DNA of 60,147 nucleotides, from contig NZ_CANBCC010000017.1 in assembly GCF_947366995.1 (NCBI RefSeq), positions 1 through 60,147 of the forward strand, read 5' to 3'. Below the pieces are notes generated by a model. The model did not search any database, was not told where the DNA came from, and was given only the letters and a program-made list of their open reading frames with translations. This DNA comes from an uncultured Aquabacterium sp. GTDB taxonomy: Bacteria; Pseudomonadota; Gammaproteobacteria; Burkholderiales; Burkholderiaceae_C. This document shows positions 1-9,877 of this stretch, in pieces (positions within the stretch are counted from its first letter, which is position 1; the number at the start of each line of letters is the position of its first letter). The position numbers were made by a program, and so were the translations under genes.

Positions 1-9
1 CTCGGACGC

Positions 10-717
10 TCAAGGTGCGAGACGTTGCACGAGTTGCGCAGCCAGCACTGCGGCCGCCTCGGCCGGGTCGACCTGCACGCCCAGCGACGCCAGATCGACC
101 GTCGCCAGCCCGGCATAACCGCAGGGGTTGATGCGCTGGAAAGGCGCCAGGTCCATCGCCACATTGAGCGACACGCCGTGGTAGGTGCAATGCCGCGTCA
201 CCTTGATGCCGAGCGCCGCCACCTTGCCCAGGCCCTTGAACGGATCGCGCGGGTCGACCGGCGTGGTGAGGGCCGCATGCGAGAAAGGGTCATTGAGCCG
301 CACGTAGATGCCGGGTGCGCTGGCCACGCGGTGGCCGGTCACACCAAAGTGCATCAGCGTGCGAATGACGGCCTCTTCGATGCGGTAGACGTATTCCTTG
401 ACGAAATAGCCCCGGCGCCGCAGGTCGAGCAGCGGGTAGGCCACCACTTGGCCCGGGCCGTGAAACGTGACCTGCCCACCGCGGTTGGTCTGCACGACCG
501 GAATGTGGCCGGCGCCTTCGGGATTGAGCAGCACGTGCTCTGGCTTGCCCGCCAGCCCCTGGGTGAACACCGGCGGGTGCTGGCACAGCCAGAGTTCGTC
601 TTGCGTGTCGGGCGTGCGGGCCTCAGTGAAGGCCTGCATGGCGGCGTAGGTCGGCGCGTAGTCGACCCGGCCGAGGTCGCGCACCAGCGTGGATGGAGAA
701 GATTCGGGCGTGCTCAC
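10..717 (-). CDS. lipB: Octanoyltransferase LipB
   Basis: Transfers octanoyl groups from acyl carrier protein to lipoyl-domain lysines, the first step of lipoate biosynthesis in the cytoplasm. The family signature is clear: [15 protein letters not shown] near the centre, the lysine in [16 protein letters not shown], and the acyl-accepting cysteine in INPCGYAG. The frame stays open up to a TTG at 756 directly after the dprA stop. I prefer the GTG at 717, which gives 235 residues, closer to the usual 210-235; neither start has a good ribosome binding site. It lies directly after dprA on the same strand and is probably co-transcribed with it. lipA, the usual partner, would be expected beyond the left edge but is not in the window. 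Confidence 0.93.
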   Translation of the reverse strand: MSTPESSPSTLVRDLGRVDYAPTYAAMQAFTEARTPDTQDELWLCQHPPVFTQGLAGKPEHVLLNPEGAGHIPVVQTNRGGQVTFHGPGQVVAYPLLDLRRRGYFVKEYVYRIEEAVIRTLMHFGVTGHRVASAPGIYVRLNDPFSHAALTTPVDPRDPFKGLGKVAALGIKVTRHCTYHGVSLNVAMDLAPFQRINPCGYAGLATVDLASLGVQVDPAEAAAVLAAQLVQRLAP

Positions 718-756
718 GGACCCGTTTGTATCACCGGGCGGTTCGCCGTGCGGCAA

Positions 757-1899
757 TCAGGCCCGCGCGACACGCTGGAACAGCTGGCCCGGCAGCCGGG
801 CGACATGACCTTCCAATTCCAGCTCCAGCAGGCGGGCGCCGAGTTGCGCCGGGCCCCAGCCGGTGCGGGCGCACAGGGCCTCCTGGCTGACCGGGTCGTG
901 GCCCATGGCGGCCAGCAGCGGGTCGGACGGCGCATCAACCTGGTCCCCCGGCGGCTCGCCATGGGCCTGCACCAGGTCAGCCAGCAACTGCACCGGGCGC
1001 TGTAGCTGCAACTCTTCCAGCACGTCCTGTGCCGTCTCGACCAGCCGCGCGCCCTGCTTGATGAGCGCATGGCAGCCGCGTGCCTGCGGCGCATGGATGG
1101 AGCCCGGAATGGCGAGCACCTCGCGGCCCAGTTCGGCGGCCAGCCGGGCCGTGATCAGCGAACCCGACTGCACGGCCGCCTCTACCACCAGCGTGCCGCG
1201 CGGCAGTGCCGCCACCAGGCGGTTGCGCTTGGGAAAGTGCGCCGCCAGCGGCGGCGTGCCGGGCACGAACTCGCTGAGCAGCAGGCCGTGTTCGGCGATG
1301 CGGGCGGCCAGGCCGGCATGGGCCTTGGGGTAGACCACATCGGGCCCCGTGCCGACCACCGCGATGGTGCCGCCGCCGGCGCGCGGCTGACGCGCCTGCC
1401 CCTCCAGCGCGCCGACATGCGCCGCCCCATCGATGCCCCGCGCCAGGCCGGACACCACCACGACACCCACCTCGCTGAACGCCGCAGAAAACGCCTGGGC
1501 GTGGTCCGCGCCCTGCGGCGTGGGATGGCGGCTGCCGACCACGGCCACGGCGGGCCGCTGCAGCAACGTCAGGTCACCCTGCGCGAACAGCAACACCGGC
1601 GGGTCGGCCAGATCCAGCAACGCCACGGGGTAGCGCGCGTCGGCGAGGCTCAGCACGTGGTGGCGCGGGCTTTCGGCCAGCCAGGCCTCGGTGCGGGCCA
1701 GCACGTCGGGCAGATCGGGCGGCGGGCTACCCAGATTGGCGGCTTCACGCGCCGACACCAGGGTGCCAAGCGCCGACGGCGTGGCCGCGAAGATTGCCTG
1801 GGGCGAGCCGAAGGCAGCCAGCAGGCGGCGCGCCAGCAAGGGCCCCACGCGGGGGCTCAGCAACAGGCGCAGCCAGGCGCCGAGTTCATTGATGTCCAT
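757..1899 (-). CDS. dprA: DNA processing protein DprA (Smf)
   Basis: Loads RecA onto incoming single-stranded DNA during natural transformation. The 380-residue product has an N-terminal SAM-like helical region (WLRLLLSPRVGPLLARRLL) and then the Rossmann-like core with AVVGSRHPTPQG and VVSGLARGIDGAAH, the conserved arginine/glycine nucleic-acid binding motifs. A further core motif is KRNRLVAALPRGTLVVEAAVQSGSLITA. The C-terminal 60-70 residues form the small winged-helix-like DprA domain. It sits between the LysM protein and lipB on the same strand. Together with the two type IV pilus operons further right, it makes natural competence plausible for this organism (inference). Confidence 0.95.
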   Translation of the reverse strand: MDINELGAWLRLLLSPRVGPLLARRLLAAFGSPQAIFAATPSALGTLVSAREAANLGSPPPDLPDVLARTEAWLAESPRHHVLSLADARYPVALLDLADPPVLLFAQGDLTLLQRPAVAVVGSRHPTPQGADHAQAFSAAFSEVGVVVVSGLARGIDGAAHVGALEGQARQPRAGGGTIAVVGTGPDVVYPKAHAGLAARIAEHGLLLSEFVPGTPPLAAHFPKRNRLVAALPRGTLVVEAAVQSGSLITARLAAELGREVLAIPGSIHAPQARGCHALIKQGARLVETAQDVLEELQLQRPVQLLADLVQAHGEPPGDQVDAPSDPLLAAMGHDPVSQEALCARTGWGPAQLGARLLELELEGHVARLPGQLFQRVARA

Positions 1900-2001
1900 C
1901 CCTGGATCGGCCCGAGATCGGGCCCGTGAGGCGCTGACCAGCCGCCCTCGCCTCTGCCGGGCGATGGAGCGGGGCCGCGCCGGGTGAAATGCGCAGCCGG
2001 A

Positions 2002-3210
2002 TCAGGGCTGCGTGAAGCGGTCGCCGATGCGGACGGCGTCCTGCGTGCGCATGATCAGCGCATACGACATGCGGTCGAACACGCGGAACACGAACAGCAG
2101 GCCCTGACGCTCGTCGGGCAGCTTCATGTCCGGCTTGTCGGGCAGCGTCATGTCGCGCACGACACGGCCATCGCGCCACAGCGCCAGCACATGGCCACGC
2201 TCGAGGCCGTCGCGGGTGCCACGGTTCAGGGCCACGATCTGGTACTGCCCCGCAGCCAGGGCATCGCCGTAGATCGACACGATGGAGCCTGCGAGGGGCT
2301 GGGCCGGCGGGTGCGGCACCAGGTTGTCAAACTCGCGCGGCGGCACAGGAGCCAGCCGGTCGCCCACCGAGGCCTCCTGCCGGATGGTGTTGACGGTGAA
2401 GGTGGACGGGATGACGAGCGGCTTGCCGTCGGCGCCCGTGCCCTCGGCGCCCTCGCGTTGCAGCGTGAGCGTGCCGACGTACTGCGCCTCGTAGCCCAGC
2501 ACCTCCTTGGTGCCCGGGTCGCGCAGGGGCTTGGGTTCGCGGAACAGGCGCCACTCGCGGCGGTCGCCGATGTCGCCACGCACGTAGGCGGTTTCGCCGC
2601 GCGACAGCATCACGCGGCCCTCCTGGGTGGCCACGACACGCGGCGCGCTCAGCAACTGCTGGCTGTCTTCGACCAGGATGGCCTCGTTGAAGAAGGATTC
2701 GAGCAGGTGCATGGGCACTGCGGCGATCGCGTCGTACAGGCTGCCTTCGCGCACACGGGGCGTGAGCTTGACGTCACCCGACGCACCCAGCGGCTGGCCC
2801 ACACGCAGCACGGCACGACCGTTGCGCTTGTCGAGGTAGAGGACCTGACCCGGAAAAATGAGGTGCGGGTTGCGGATCTGCTGCAGGTTCATGCCCCACA
2901 GCTCGGGCCAGCGCCACGGCGACTTCAGGAACAGCGAAGCAATGTCCCACAGGGTGTCGCCGCGCTTGACGGTGTGGCTGTCCGGCGCGTTGGGCGCCAG
3001 CTCGGACAGGGGCACGCCGGCTTCGGCCACCTTCTGGGCCGTGGCCTTTTGCTGCGGCGTAACAGGGAGATTGGGCTCGGCGCCGGCCTGGTGGGCGCCC
3101 AAGGCGAACAGGGCCAGCATGGCAGCGCGGGCCACAGGGACGGCCAGCCGGCGGGCGTTGCCTGACACCAGGACGCCTGCCTGCCCCCGGGGCAGCGATT
3201 GCTCGGTCAT
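2002..3210 (-). CDS. LysM-domain secreted protein
   Basis: A 402-residue exported protein with one LysM peptidoglycan-binding domain. The ATG at 3210 is preceded by GGAGA and gives a signal peptide whose hydrophobic core ([19 protein letters not shown]) ends near residue 45. The LysM domain is at about residues 75-125 ([20 protein letters not shown]...[13 protein letters not shown]). The remaining 270 or so residues have no motif I recognise; related LysM proteins sit upstream of dprA in many Burkholderiales. The frame is open further upstream, but that extension crosses def on the other strand and is not coding. Divergent from def, with about 210 bp between the two start codons. Function beyond cell-wall binding is unknown. 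Confidence 0.88.
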   Translation of the reverse strand: MTEQSLPRGQAGVLVSGNARRLAVPVARAAMLALFALGAHQAGAEPNLPVTPQQKATAQKVAEAGVPLSELAPNAPDSHTVKRGDTLWDIASLFLKSPWRWPELWGMNLQQIRNPHLIFPGQVLYLDKRNGRAVLRVGQPLGASGDVKLTPRVREGSLYDAIAAVPMHLLESFFNEAILVEDSQQLLSAPRVVATQEGRVMLSRGETAYVRGDIGDRREWRLFREPKPLRDPGTKEVLGYEAQYVGTLTLQREGAEGTGADGKPLVIPSTFTVNTIRQEASVGDRLAPVPPREFDNLVPHPPAQPLAGSIVSIYGDALAAGQYQIVALNRGTRDGLERGHVLALWRDGRVVRDMTLPDKPDMKLPDERQGLLFVFRVFDRMSYALIMRTQDAVRIGDRFTQP

Positions 3211-3420
3211 GAAATCGGTCTCCGAAAACCGCCGAAGGGATTTCATCCAGCAAGGACTCCCCGGATTCGGCAAAATCTGGTCAGTGATCGAACGATTCTG
3301 CCCGCAAAAACCGGGCGGTCGCAACGAAAATTGCCCGGTGTTACGGCCGGATACCCGCCCCTGGGCGAAGCCGTCGTTGCGCTGCATCCACATTTCATCT
3401 CCCTGATTCCACACGCTGCC

Positions 3421-3936
3421 ATGGCCCTGCTGCCCATTCTTCATTTCCCCGACCCGCGTCTGCACACGGTCGCCAAGCCTGTGGCCCAGGTCGATGACCG
3501 CATCCGGCAGCTCGTGGACGACATGCTGGAAACGATGTACGACGCCAAGGGGGTGGGCCTGGCCGCCACGCAGATCAACGTGCACGAGCGCGTGGTGGTG
3601 ATCGACACCAGCGAGGAGCGCAACCAGCCCATGGTGCTGATCAACCCGGAAATCATCTGGGCCAGCGACGAGATGATCGTGTGGGAAGAGGGCTGCCTGT
3701 CGGTGCCGACCATCTACGACAAGGTCGACCGCCATGCCCGCGTGCGTGTGCGCGCCACCAACCGGGACGGCGAGGTGTACGAATTCGACGCCGACGAGCT
3801 GTTGGCCGTGTGCGTGCAGCACGAACTGGATCACCTGAAGGGGAAGGTGTTCGTCGAATACCTGTCGCCACTCAAGCGCAACCGCATCAAGACCAAGCTG
3901 ATCAAGCGCGCCCGCGACGAGCAGCACACCGCATGA
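3421..3936 (+). CDS. def: Peptide deformylase
   Basis: Removes the N-formyl group from nascent proteins. All three signature motifs are present in the 171-residue product: [14 protein letters not shown] (metal-binding Cys) and HELDHLKG (HExxH; two His ligands and catalytic Glu). Start chosen at the ATG giving [14 protein letters not shown], the standard N-terminus; the open frame upstream is non-coding. Its last codons overlap the fmt start (ATGA), so the pair is translationally coupled. The product acts on the formyl group that Fmt adds to initiator Met-tRNA. Confidence 0.97.
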   Translation: MALLPILHFPDPRLHTVAKPVAQVDDRIRQLVDDMLETMYDAKGVGLAATQINVHERVVVIDTSEERNQPMVLINPEIIWASDEMIVWEEGCLSVPTIYDKVDRHARVRVRATNRDGEVYEFDADELLAVCVQHELDHLKGKVFVEYLSPLKRNRIKTKLIKRARDEQHTA

Positions 3937-4898
3937 GTGCACTGAAGGTTGCGTTCGCGGGCACGCCGGAGTTCGCCCGCGAAGCCCTGGCCGCCATCCT
4001 GGCCGCCGGGTACACCGTGCCGCTGGTGCTGACCCAGCCCGATCGGCCCGCTGGCCGCGGCATGAAATTGCAGGCTTCGGCCGTGAAGCAGCTGGCGTTG
4101 GAGCACGGCATTGCCGTGGCACAGCCGCACAGCCTGAAACTCGACGGCAAGTACCCCGACGAGGCCGCAGCCGCGCGGGAGGCCCTGCTGTCCGCCGCCC
4201 CGGACGTGATGGTGGTGGCCGCCTATGGCCTGATCCTGCCGCAGTGGGTGCTCGACCTCCCGCGCCTGGGCTGCCTGAACATCCACGGCTCGCTGCTGCC
4301 GCGCTGGCGGGGGGCGGCGCCCATCCACCGGGCGATCGAGGCGGGTGATGCCGAGACCGGCATCACCATCATGCAGATGGACGCGGGGCTCGACACCGGC
4401 GACATGCTGCTGATGGCCCCAGACGCGATCCGGCCGGACGACACGACTGCCGCGCTGCACGATCGCCTGGCCGCGCTGGGCGGGCGTCTGATCGTCGAGG
4501 CCCTGGCCCGGGTGGACGGCGGCGGCCTGGCCCGCACGCCGCAGCCCGCCGAGGGCGTGACGTACGCGCACAAGATCGAGAAGGCGGAGGCCGCCATCGA
4601 CTGGCGCCTGCCGGCCATCACACTGGCCCGCCGGGTGCGCGCCTTCGATCCGTTCCCCGGTTGCACCTTCACGTTGCCGGGCGCAGCCAAAGGGGCGGAC
4701 ACGATCAAGGTGTGGGCCGCCAGCGTCGTGCCGGCCAGCGGCCAGCCAGGCGAGGTGCTGCATGCACAGGGCGACACCCTGGTGGTGGGCTGCGGCGAGC
4801 AGGCGCTCGCCCTGCATACGCTGCAGAAACCCGGCGGCAAGCGCGTCGGTGCGCGTGAATTTCTGCAAAGCACGACCCTGCCCGCCACACTGGCTTGA
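3933..4898 (+). CDS. fmt: Methionyl-tRNA formyltransferase
   Basis: Formylates initiator Met-tRNA using 10-formyltetrahydrofolate. The 321-residue product is of normal length. It starts with [14 protein letters not shown] and has the catalytic region [20 protein letters not shown] followed by [17 protein letters not shown]. The C-terminal OB-type tRNA-binding domain begins near residue 210 ([15 protein letters not shown]). Start overlaps the def stop by four bases. Followed by a strong hairpin with a short T run (4922-4953). Confidence 0.97.
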   Translation: MSALKVAFAGTPEFAREALAAILAAGYTVPLVLTQPDRPAGRGMKLQASAVKQLALEHGIAVAQPHSLKLDGKYPDEAAAAREALLSAAPDVMVVAAYGLILPQWVLDLPRLGCLNIHGSLLPRWRGAAPIHRAIEAGDAETGITIMQMDAGLDTGDMLLMAPDAIRPDDTTAALHDRLAALGGRLIVEALARVDGGGLARTPQPAEGVTYAHKIEKAEAAIDWRLPAITLARRVRAFDPFPGCTFTLPGAAKGADTIKVWAASVVPASGQPGEVLHAQGDTLVVGCGEQALALHTLQKPGGKRVGAREFLQSTTLPATLA

Positions 4899-4921
4899 AC
4901 CGCGCGGCACCATCCGCATCT

Positions 4922-4953
4922 AACGGCTTGTCACCGTGGGGTGACGCCGTTTT
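4922..4953 (+). terminator. Rho-independent terminator after fmt
   Basis: AACGGC pairs with GCCGTT and, after a two-base bulge, GTCACC pairs with GGTGAC around a GTGG loop. TTTTC follows. It ends the def-fmt unit, or could act as a leader hairpin for htpX, whose GGAGG ribosome binding site lies just downstream. Confidence 0.7.
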
Positions 4954-4977
4954 CACGGACCAAGGAGGGTCCTCAAG

Positions 4978-5829
4978 ATGTTCAACATGATGAAAACCGC
5001 CATCCTGATGGCGGCGATCACCGCCCTGTTCATGGCCATCGGCGCCATGATCGGCGGCCGCGCCGGGATGATGATGGCCCTGGTCGTGGCGCTGGGCATG
5101 AACTTCTTCAGCTACTGGTTCTCCGACAAGATGGTGCTGAAGATGTACAACGCGCGGGAGGTCGACGAGACCTCGGCGCCACGCTTCTACGGCATGGTGC
5201 GCGAGCTGGCGCAGCGCGCGCAGATGCCGATGCCCAAGGTCTACCTGATCGACGAGCAGGCCCCCAACGCGTTTGCCACCGGCCGCAACCCGGAGCACGC
5301 GGCCGTGGCGGCCACGACCGGCATCCTCAACGTGCTCACCGAGCGCGAACTGCGCGGCGTGATGGCGCACGAGCTGGCCCACGTCAAGCACCGCGACATC
5401 CTGATCAGCACCGTGAGCGCGACCATGGCCGGCGCCATCTCGATGCTGGCGAACTTCGCGGTCTTCTTCGGTGGGCGCGATGAGGACGGCCGCCCGGTCA
5501 ACCCGATCGCGGGCATCGCCGTCGCGATCCTGGCGCCGCTGGCCGCCAGCCTGATCCAGATGGCGATCAGCCGGGCGCGTGAGTTCGAGGCCGACCGGGG
5601 CGGCGCCGAGATCAGCGGCGACCCCGCGGCGCTGGCCAGTGCGCTCGACAAGATCCACCGCTATGCGCAGGGCATCCCGCTGCACGCCGCCGAGGCTCAC
5701 CCCGAGACGGCGCAGATGATGATCATGAACCCGCTGTCGGGTGGCGGCCTGCGCGGGCTGTTCTCGACCCACCCTGCCACCGAAGAGCGCATCGCGCGCC
5801 TGATGGCGCTGGCCCGCCAGGGCCGCTGA
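4978..5829 (+). CDS. htpX: Membrane zinc metalloprotease HtpX
   Basis: Inner-membrane M48 protease that degrades misfolded membrane proteins alongside FtsH. The 283-residue product has two N-terminal membrane segments (about residues 5-25 and 30-50), the zinc motif [10 protein letters not shown] near residue 137, two more membrane segments after it, and the third zinc ligand in [18 protein letters not shown] ribosome binding site lies about 10 bp before the ATG. It is separated from fmt by a hairpin terminator, so it probably has its own promoter. Confidence 0.96.
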   Translation: MFNMMKTAILMAAITALFMAIGAMIGGRAGMMMALVVALGMNFFSYWFSDKMVLKMYNAREVDETSAPRFYGMVRELAQRAQMPMPKVYLIDEQAPNAFATGRNPEHAAVAATTGILNVLTERELRGVMAHELAHVKHRDILISTVSATMAGAISMLANFAVFFGGRDEDGRPVNPIAGIAVAILAPLAASLIQMAISRAREFEADRGGAEISGDPAALASALDKIHRYAQGIPLHAAEAHPETAQMMIMNPLSGGGLRGLFSTHPATEERIARLMALARQGR

Positions 5830-5926
5830 GCCACACAGGCGCCCGGGGTCAAGCCGGCGGGCTGACAGCCGATATCCTCCTGAGCCGTGCCGCGACCCCG
5901 TGTCGCGGCAGGCCCGAGGACGCTGG

Positions 5927-8900
5927 ATGCCCATCGACGACCAACACACGCCTGCCCCCCCGCTAGACAAGCCCGTTCTGGGCAACCGCGCCGCCTGGGT
6001 GGCGCTTGTGGCCGGCCTGGCCATGAGCGTGGGCGCGTGGTGGGGCGCCGCCCGCCACCTGCAGGACGAAGCCGACGCCGCCTTCCGGCGTGACGCAGCC
6101 GACGTGTCTGCGCGGCTGGACGACCAGATGACCCACCATCTGGTGATGCTCAAAGGCTTCCAGGCGCTGTTTGCGGCCTATGGCGACGCCGGCCGCGAAG
6201 CGTTTCACCGCCACTACGAGGGCCTCAACGCCGAACGCACCTACCCGGCCATGTGGGCCGTGCATTACGCGCCCCTCGTCAGCGAAGACGACCGCCCCGC
6301 GTTCGAAGCGGCGGTGCAGGCCGACCGCACGGTGCGCCCCGATGGCCACCCGGGCTTCCACATCCGGCCGGCCGAGCCGGCACGCGCCACCTACGTGCCC
6401 ATCACCTACGTCGAACCGGCCGGGCGCATCGACGCCATGCTGGGTCACGACCTGCTCGATGAGGCCGCGCGCCGACAGGCGGTGGTGCGCGCACAGCAGT
6501 CCGGCCAGATCGAAGCGGCCCCACCCCTGCAGATCCAGGGGATCACCCAGGGCAGCGGCGTGGTGGTGCGGCTGCCCGTGTACCGAGGCGGCGCGGTGCC
6601 CGCCAGCGAGCCCGCTCGGCGGGCCGCCTTCCAGGGCGTGGTGTCCGGCGTGCTGGAATGTCAGACGCTGATGCGACAGGTGGCCGGCCGGCTGGACTGG
6701 CGGGACCTGCACTGGCGCGTGGAAGACCGCGGGCCGCTGGACGGCATCCCGGACCATGACTCGGCCGACGTGCTGCCGGTGGTGTTCGACAGCGCTTCTC
6801 TGCAGGGGGCCTGGGCTGGCCCGGATGCCGTGAGCCCGGTGGACGACCGCGATCGGGCCGTGCACACGCTGGGCGTGGCCGGCCGCCGCTGGGCGCTCAC
6901 GTTCACGCGCCCCCCCGTGCGCCCGCTGACTGCGCCCTACCCGCTGGCGCTGTTGCTGGGCGGGGTGGCCGGCTCGGTCGGACTGTGGTGGGCCTGGCGC
7001 AACCGCGGGCTGCGTGCGCAGCAGGCCGCCGCACTGGCCGACGAACTCAGTGCCCGCGCCACCGACAACGAACGGCGCCTGCGCGCCATCATGGACCACA
7101 CCGTCGACGGCATCATCACCGTGGCGCCGTCCGGGCGGGTGCTCAGCCTGAACGCATCGGCGTGCCGCATGTTCGCGCGCCACGCCGACGAGGTACTGGG
7201 CCAGCATCTGCGCCTGCTGCTGCCCGAAGCCGGGCGCCACGAACGCGGCGGGCGCGTCGAGCAGTTCCTGCAGCAGCAGTGCACGGGCATGGACGGCCTG
7301 GGGCAACGCACCGAGGGCCTGCGCGGGGCGGCCGGCAGCGTCTTCCCGCTCGAGCTCTCCGTGAGCTCGATGGTCTACAAGCAGCAGAAGCACTACATCC
7401 TGATCGTGCGGGACCTGAGCACGCAGGAGACCGCCGAGCGCGCCGTGCTCGAAGCGCAGCGGCAGCTCAACGAGGTCGACGAGATGCGCCGGGTGATCGT
7501 GCACCACGCGCCCTACGCCATCTGTGTGCTGAACGGGCAAGGCGTGATCCAGGCCATCAACCCGGCGGGCGAGCGCCTGCTGGGCCAGACCGCGATGGAG
7601 CTGGTGGGCCGCAGCACGGCCACGCGCTTCTTCGACCCCGAGCAGGTGGCCGAGCGCACCCGCATGCTCGCGATGCGGATGGAGCGCCCGGCCCACACGG
7701 TGAACCTGTTCAGCCACCTGGCCGACCAGAGCCCCGGCATCCCGACCGAATGGCTGCTGCGCCGTGGCGACGGGCAGCCGCTGATTGCCGAGCTGTCGGT
7801 GACCGAGCTGCGCAATGAGCACGACCAGCTCACGGGCTACCTCGCCATGGCGCAGGACGTGACCTCGCGCCGCGAAGCCGAAAAGCAGGTGCAGCACATG
7901 GCGCGCCACGACGCGCTGACCGGCCTGCCCAACCGCAACATGCTGCAGGAGCAGCTCAAGGTCAGCCTGGCCCAGGCCGAGCGCCACGACGGCGCGATGG
8001 CCATGATGTTCCTCGACCTCGACCGCTTCAAAAAGATCAACGACAGCCTGGGCCACCACATCGGGGACCATGTGCTGATCGAGGCGGCCCGCCGCCTGAG
8101 CACAGCGATGCGCACCTCGGACATCGTGGCGCGCCTGGGCGGCGACGAGTTCGTCGTGCTGCTCACGCAGATTGCGGAGCCGGGCGACGGCATGCGGGTG
8201 GCCGACAAGCTCATGGCCCTGTTTGCCGAACCGCTGCGGGTCGGCCCGCACGAGCTGCGCGTGACGCCCAGCATCGGCCTGGCGCTCTACCCCGAGCACG
8301 GCCGCGATGCCGTCACGCTGATGCGCCATGCCGACCTCGCCATGTACCAGGCCAAGCACGCCGGGCGCAACCGCATCCAGGTCTACAGCGACCGCATGGA
8401 GTCGCCCTCGGCCGAGTCGCTGATCCTCGAGAACGACCTCTACAAGGCCCTCGAGCGCGACGAGCTGCGCCTGCACTTCCAGCCGCAGTTCAGCTGCCGC
8501 ACGGGTGCCATCACCGGCGCCGAGGCCTTGCTGCGCTGGGAACACAAGGGCAAGCTGGTCTCGCCGGCCGAGTTCATTCCGCTGGCCGAGGAGACCGGGC
8601 TGATTGTGTCCATGGGCCGCTGGGTGCTGCGGCGCGCCTGCGCCCTGGCGCAGCGCTGGCGCACCGACACCGACTGGCCGCTGCGCGTGGCGGTGAACCT
8701 GTCTGCCGTGCAGCTGGACCGCCCCGACATCGTCGACGAGGTGCGCGCGGCGCTGTCCGACACCGGGCTGCCAGCCACGGCGCTGGAGCTGGAGATCACC
8801 GAAAGCGTGGTGGTGCGTGAATCGCTGCGGGCTGCGGCGGTGTTGAACCAGTTGCGCGCCCTCGGCGTGGGCATCGCCATCGACGACTTCGGGGTTGGCT

Positions 8901-9232
8901 ACTCGAGCTTTGCCTATCTGCGCGAACTGCCGGTCGACCGATTCAAGCTGGACCGCAGCTTCCTGAGCGCGGTCCCCCAGTCACCGGGAGACAGCCGTCT
9001 GGCCGCCGCGCTGATTGCCATGGCACACCGGCTGGAGGTGGGCATCGTGGCGGAAGGCGTGGAGACCGCCGAACAGGCCGCCTTCCTCGCAGCCCACCAG
9101 TGCGACGAAGCCCAGGGCTACTTCCTGGGGCGCCCGATGACGGAGGATGCCTTCGGCGTGCTGCTGCGCCAGCACGTGCGCACCCAGCGCGAAGCGGCCG
9201 TCAGCCCACCGGACGCCAGCCTGGCGATCTGA
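5927..9232 (+). CDS. CHASE-PAS-PAS-GGDEF-EAL cyclic-di-GMP enzyme
   Basis: A 1101-residue membrane sensor for cyclic-di-GMP metabolism. Membrane helices at about residues 22-42 and 338-358 enclose a periplasmic CHASE sensor (FQALFAAYGD...NAERTYPAMWAVHYAP). PAS domains begin near residues 382 and 520. The GGDEF domain is intact (HDALTGLPNRN, then RLGGDEF near 738) and has an inhibitory I-site RTSD exactly five residues before GGDEF. The EAL domain is also complete: EALLRW near 865, NLS, ELEITES, DDFGVGYSS near 986, KLDRSF and AEGVET near 1042. Both activities are therefore possible. An upstream in-frame GTG at 5900 would add nine residues; the ATG is preferred. Likely role, motility versus surface life, is inference. 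Confidence 0.93.
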   Translation: MPIDDQHTPAPPLDKPVLGNRAAWVALVAGLAMSVGAWWGAARHLQDEADAAFRRDAADVSARLDDQMTHHLVMLKGFQALFAAYGDAGREAFHRHYEGLNAERTYPAMWAVHYAPLVSEDDRPAFEAAVQADRTVRPDGHPGFHIRPAEPARATYVPITYVEPAGRIDAMLGHDLLDEAARRQAVVRAQQSGQIEAAPPLQIQGITQGSGVVVRLPVYRGGAVPASEPARRAAFQGVVSGVLECQTLMRQVAGRLDWRDLHWRVEDRGPLDGIPDHDSADVLPVVFDSASLQGAWAGPDAVSPVDDRDRAVHTLGVAGRRWALTFTRPPVRPLTAPYPLALLLGGVAGSVGLWWAWRNRGLRAQQAAALADELSARATDNERRLRAIMDHTVDGIITVAPSGRVLSLNASACRMFARHADEVLGQHLRLLLPEAGRHERGGRVEQFLQQQCTGMDGLGQRTEGLRGAAGSVFPLELSVSSMVYKQQKHYILIVRDLSTQETAERAVLEAQRQLNEVDEMRRVIVHHAPYAICVLNGQGVIQAINPAGERLLGQTAMELVGRSTATRFFDPEQVAERTRMLAMRMERPAHTVNLFSHLADQSPGIPTEWLLRRGDGQPLIAELSVTELRNEHDQLTGYLAMAQDVTSRREAEKQVQHMARHDALTGLPNRNMLQEQLKVSLAQAERHDGAMAMMFLDLDRFKKINDSLGHHIGDHVLIEAARRLSTAMRTSDIVARLGGDEFVVLLTQIAEPGDGMRVADKLMALFAEPLRVGPHELRVTPSIGLALYPEHGRDAVTLMRHADLAMYQAKHAGRNRIQVYSDRMESPSAESLILENDLYKALERDELRLHFQPQFSCRTGAITGAEALLRWEHKGKLVSPAEFIPLAEETGLIVSMGRWVLRRACALAQRWRTDTDWPLRVAVNLSAVQLDRPDIVDEVRAALSDTGLPATALELEITESVVVRESLRAAAVLNQLRALGVGIAIDDFGVGYSSFAYLRELPVDRFKLDRSFLSAVPQSPGDSRLAAALIAMAHRLEVGIVAEGVETAEQAAFLAAHQCDEAQGYFLGRPMTEDAFGVLLRQHVRTQREAAVSPPDASLAI

Positions 9233-9255
9233 GGCCGCGGCGCCAGCGCCTCAGC

Positions 9256-9822
9256 TCAGAACAGCCAGAAGGTCAGCACCGCCAGCAGCGCAAACAGCAG
9301 CGCCGAGCCCCGGTGGATCCAGTCCATCGGCAAGCGCCGGGTGAGGCGGTCGCCCAGGTAGACGGCCGGCACGTTGGCCAGCAGCATGCCTGCCGTCGTG
9401 CCCGCCACGACCTGCACGAAGGCATCGGGAAAGCGCGCCGCCAGCACCACGGTCGCGATCTGAGTCTTGTCGCCCATCTCGGCGATGAAGAACGCGACCG
9501 TCGTGGCCGCCAGCACACCCAGACCGGATGGCAGCTTCACCTCGTCGTCGTCCATCTTGTCGGGGATCAGCATCCACACGGCCACTGCCAGGAAGGAGCC
9601 GCCCACCAGCCAGCGCAGTGCGTCGGGTCCCAGCCACTGCGTGAGCCACGCCCCCAGCGCGGCCGCCAGCGCATGGTTCAGCACGGTGGCGATCAGGATG
9701 CCGAGCACGATGGGCAGCGGGCGCCGGTAGCGCGCGGCCAGCATCAGTGCCAGCAGCTGGGTCTTGTCGCCCATTTCGCCCAGGGCGACGGCGGTGGAGG
9801 AGAACGCGAAGGCTTCAAGCAT
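9256..9822 (-). CDS. GDT1/UPF0016 family membrane exporter (Mn2+/Ca2+ type)
   Basis: A 188-residue integral membrane protein with six predicted helices and the duplicated family signature: GEMGDKTQLLALMLAAR near residue 13 and AEMGDKTQIATVVLAAR near residue 120. Proteins of this family (MntX in bacteria, TMEM165/Gdt1 in eukaryotes) move Mn2+ or Ca2+ out of the cytosol; the acidic residues of the two E-x-G-D-K-T motifs are the ion site. Only 55 bp separate it from the DUF1631 gene upstream, too short for the Mn-sensing yybP-ykoY riboswitch that often controls this family. Substrate is inferred from the family. Confidence 0.9.
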   Translation of the reverse strand: MLEAFAFSSTAVALGEMGDKTQLLALMLAARYRRPLPIVLGILIATVLNHALAAALGAWLTQWLGPDALRWLVGGSFLAVAVWMLIPDKMDDDEVKLPSGLGVLAATTVAFFIAEMGDKTQIATVVLAARFPDAFVQVVAGTTAGMLLANVPAVYLGDRLTRRLPMDWIHRGSALLFALLAVLTFWLF

Positions 9823-9877
9823 GGCAGAGACAGACCACGGCGTGGGGACGCCCGAGGGCCATAAGGAAATGTGGGGT

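Noticed and set aside
5963-8545. 860-codon open frame on the minus strand
   Set aside because: Shadow of the GGDEF-EAL gene, whose motifs are all intact in the plus frame.
9823-9877. Mn-sensing yybP-ykoY riboswitch before the GDT1-family gene
   Set aside because: The gap is 55 bp, too short, and the conserved loops are absent.
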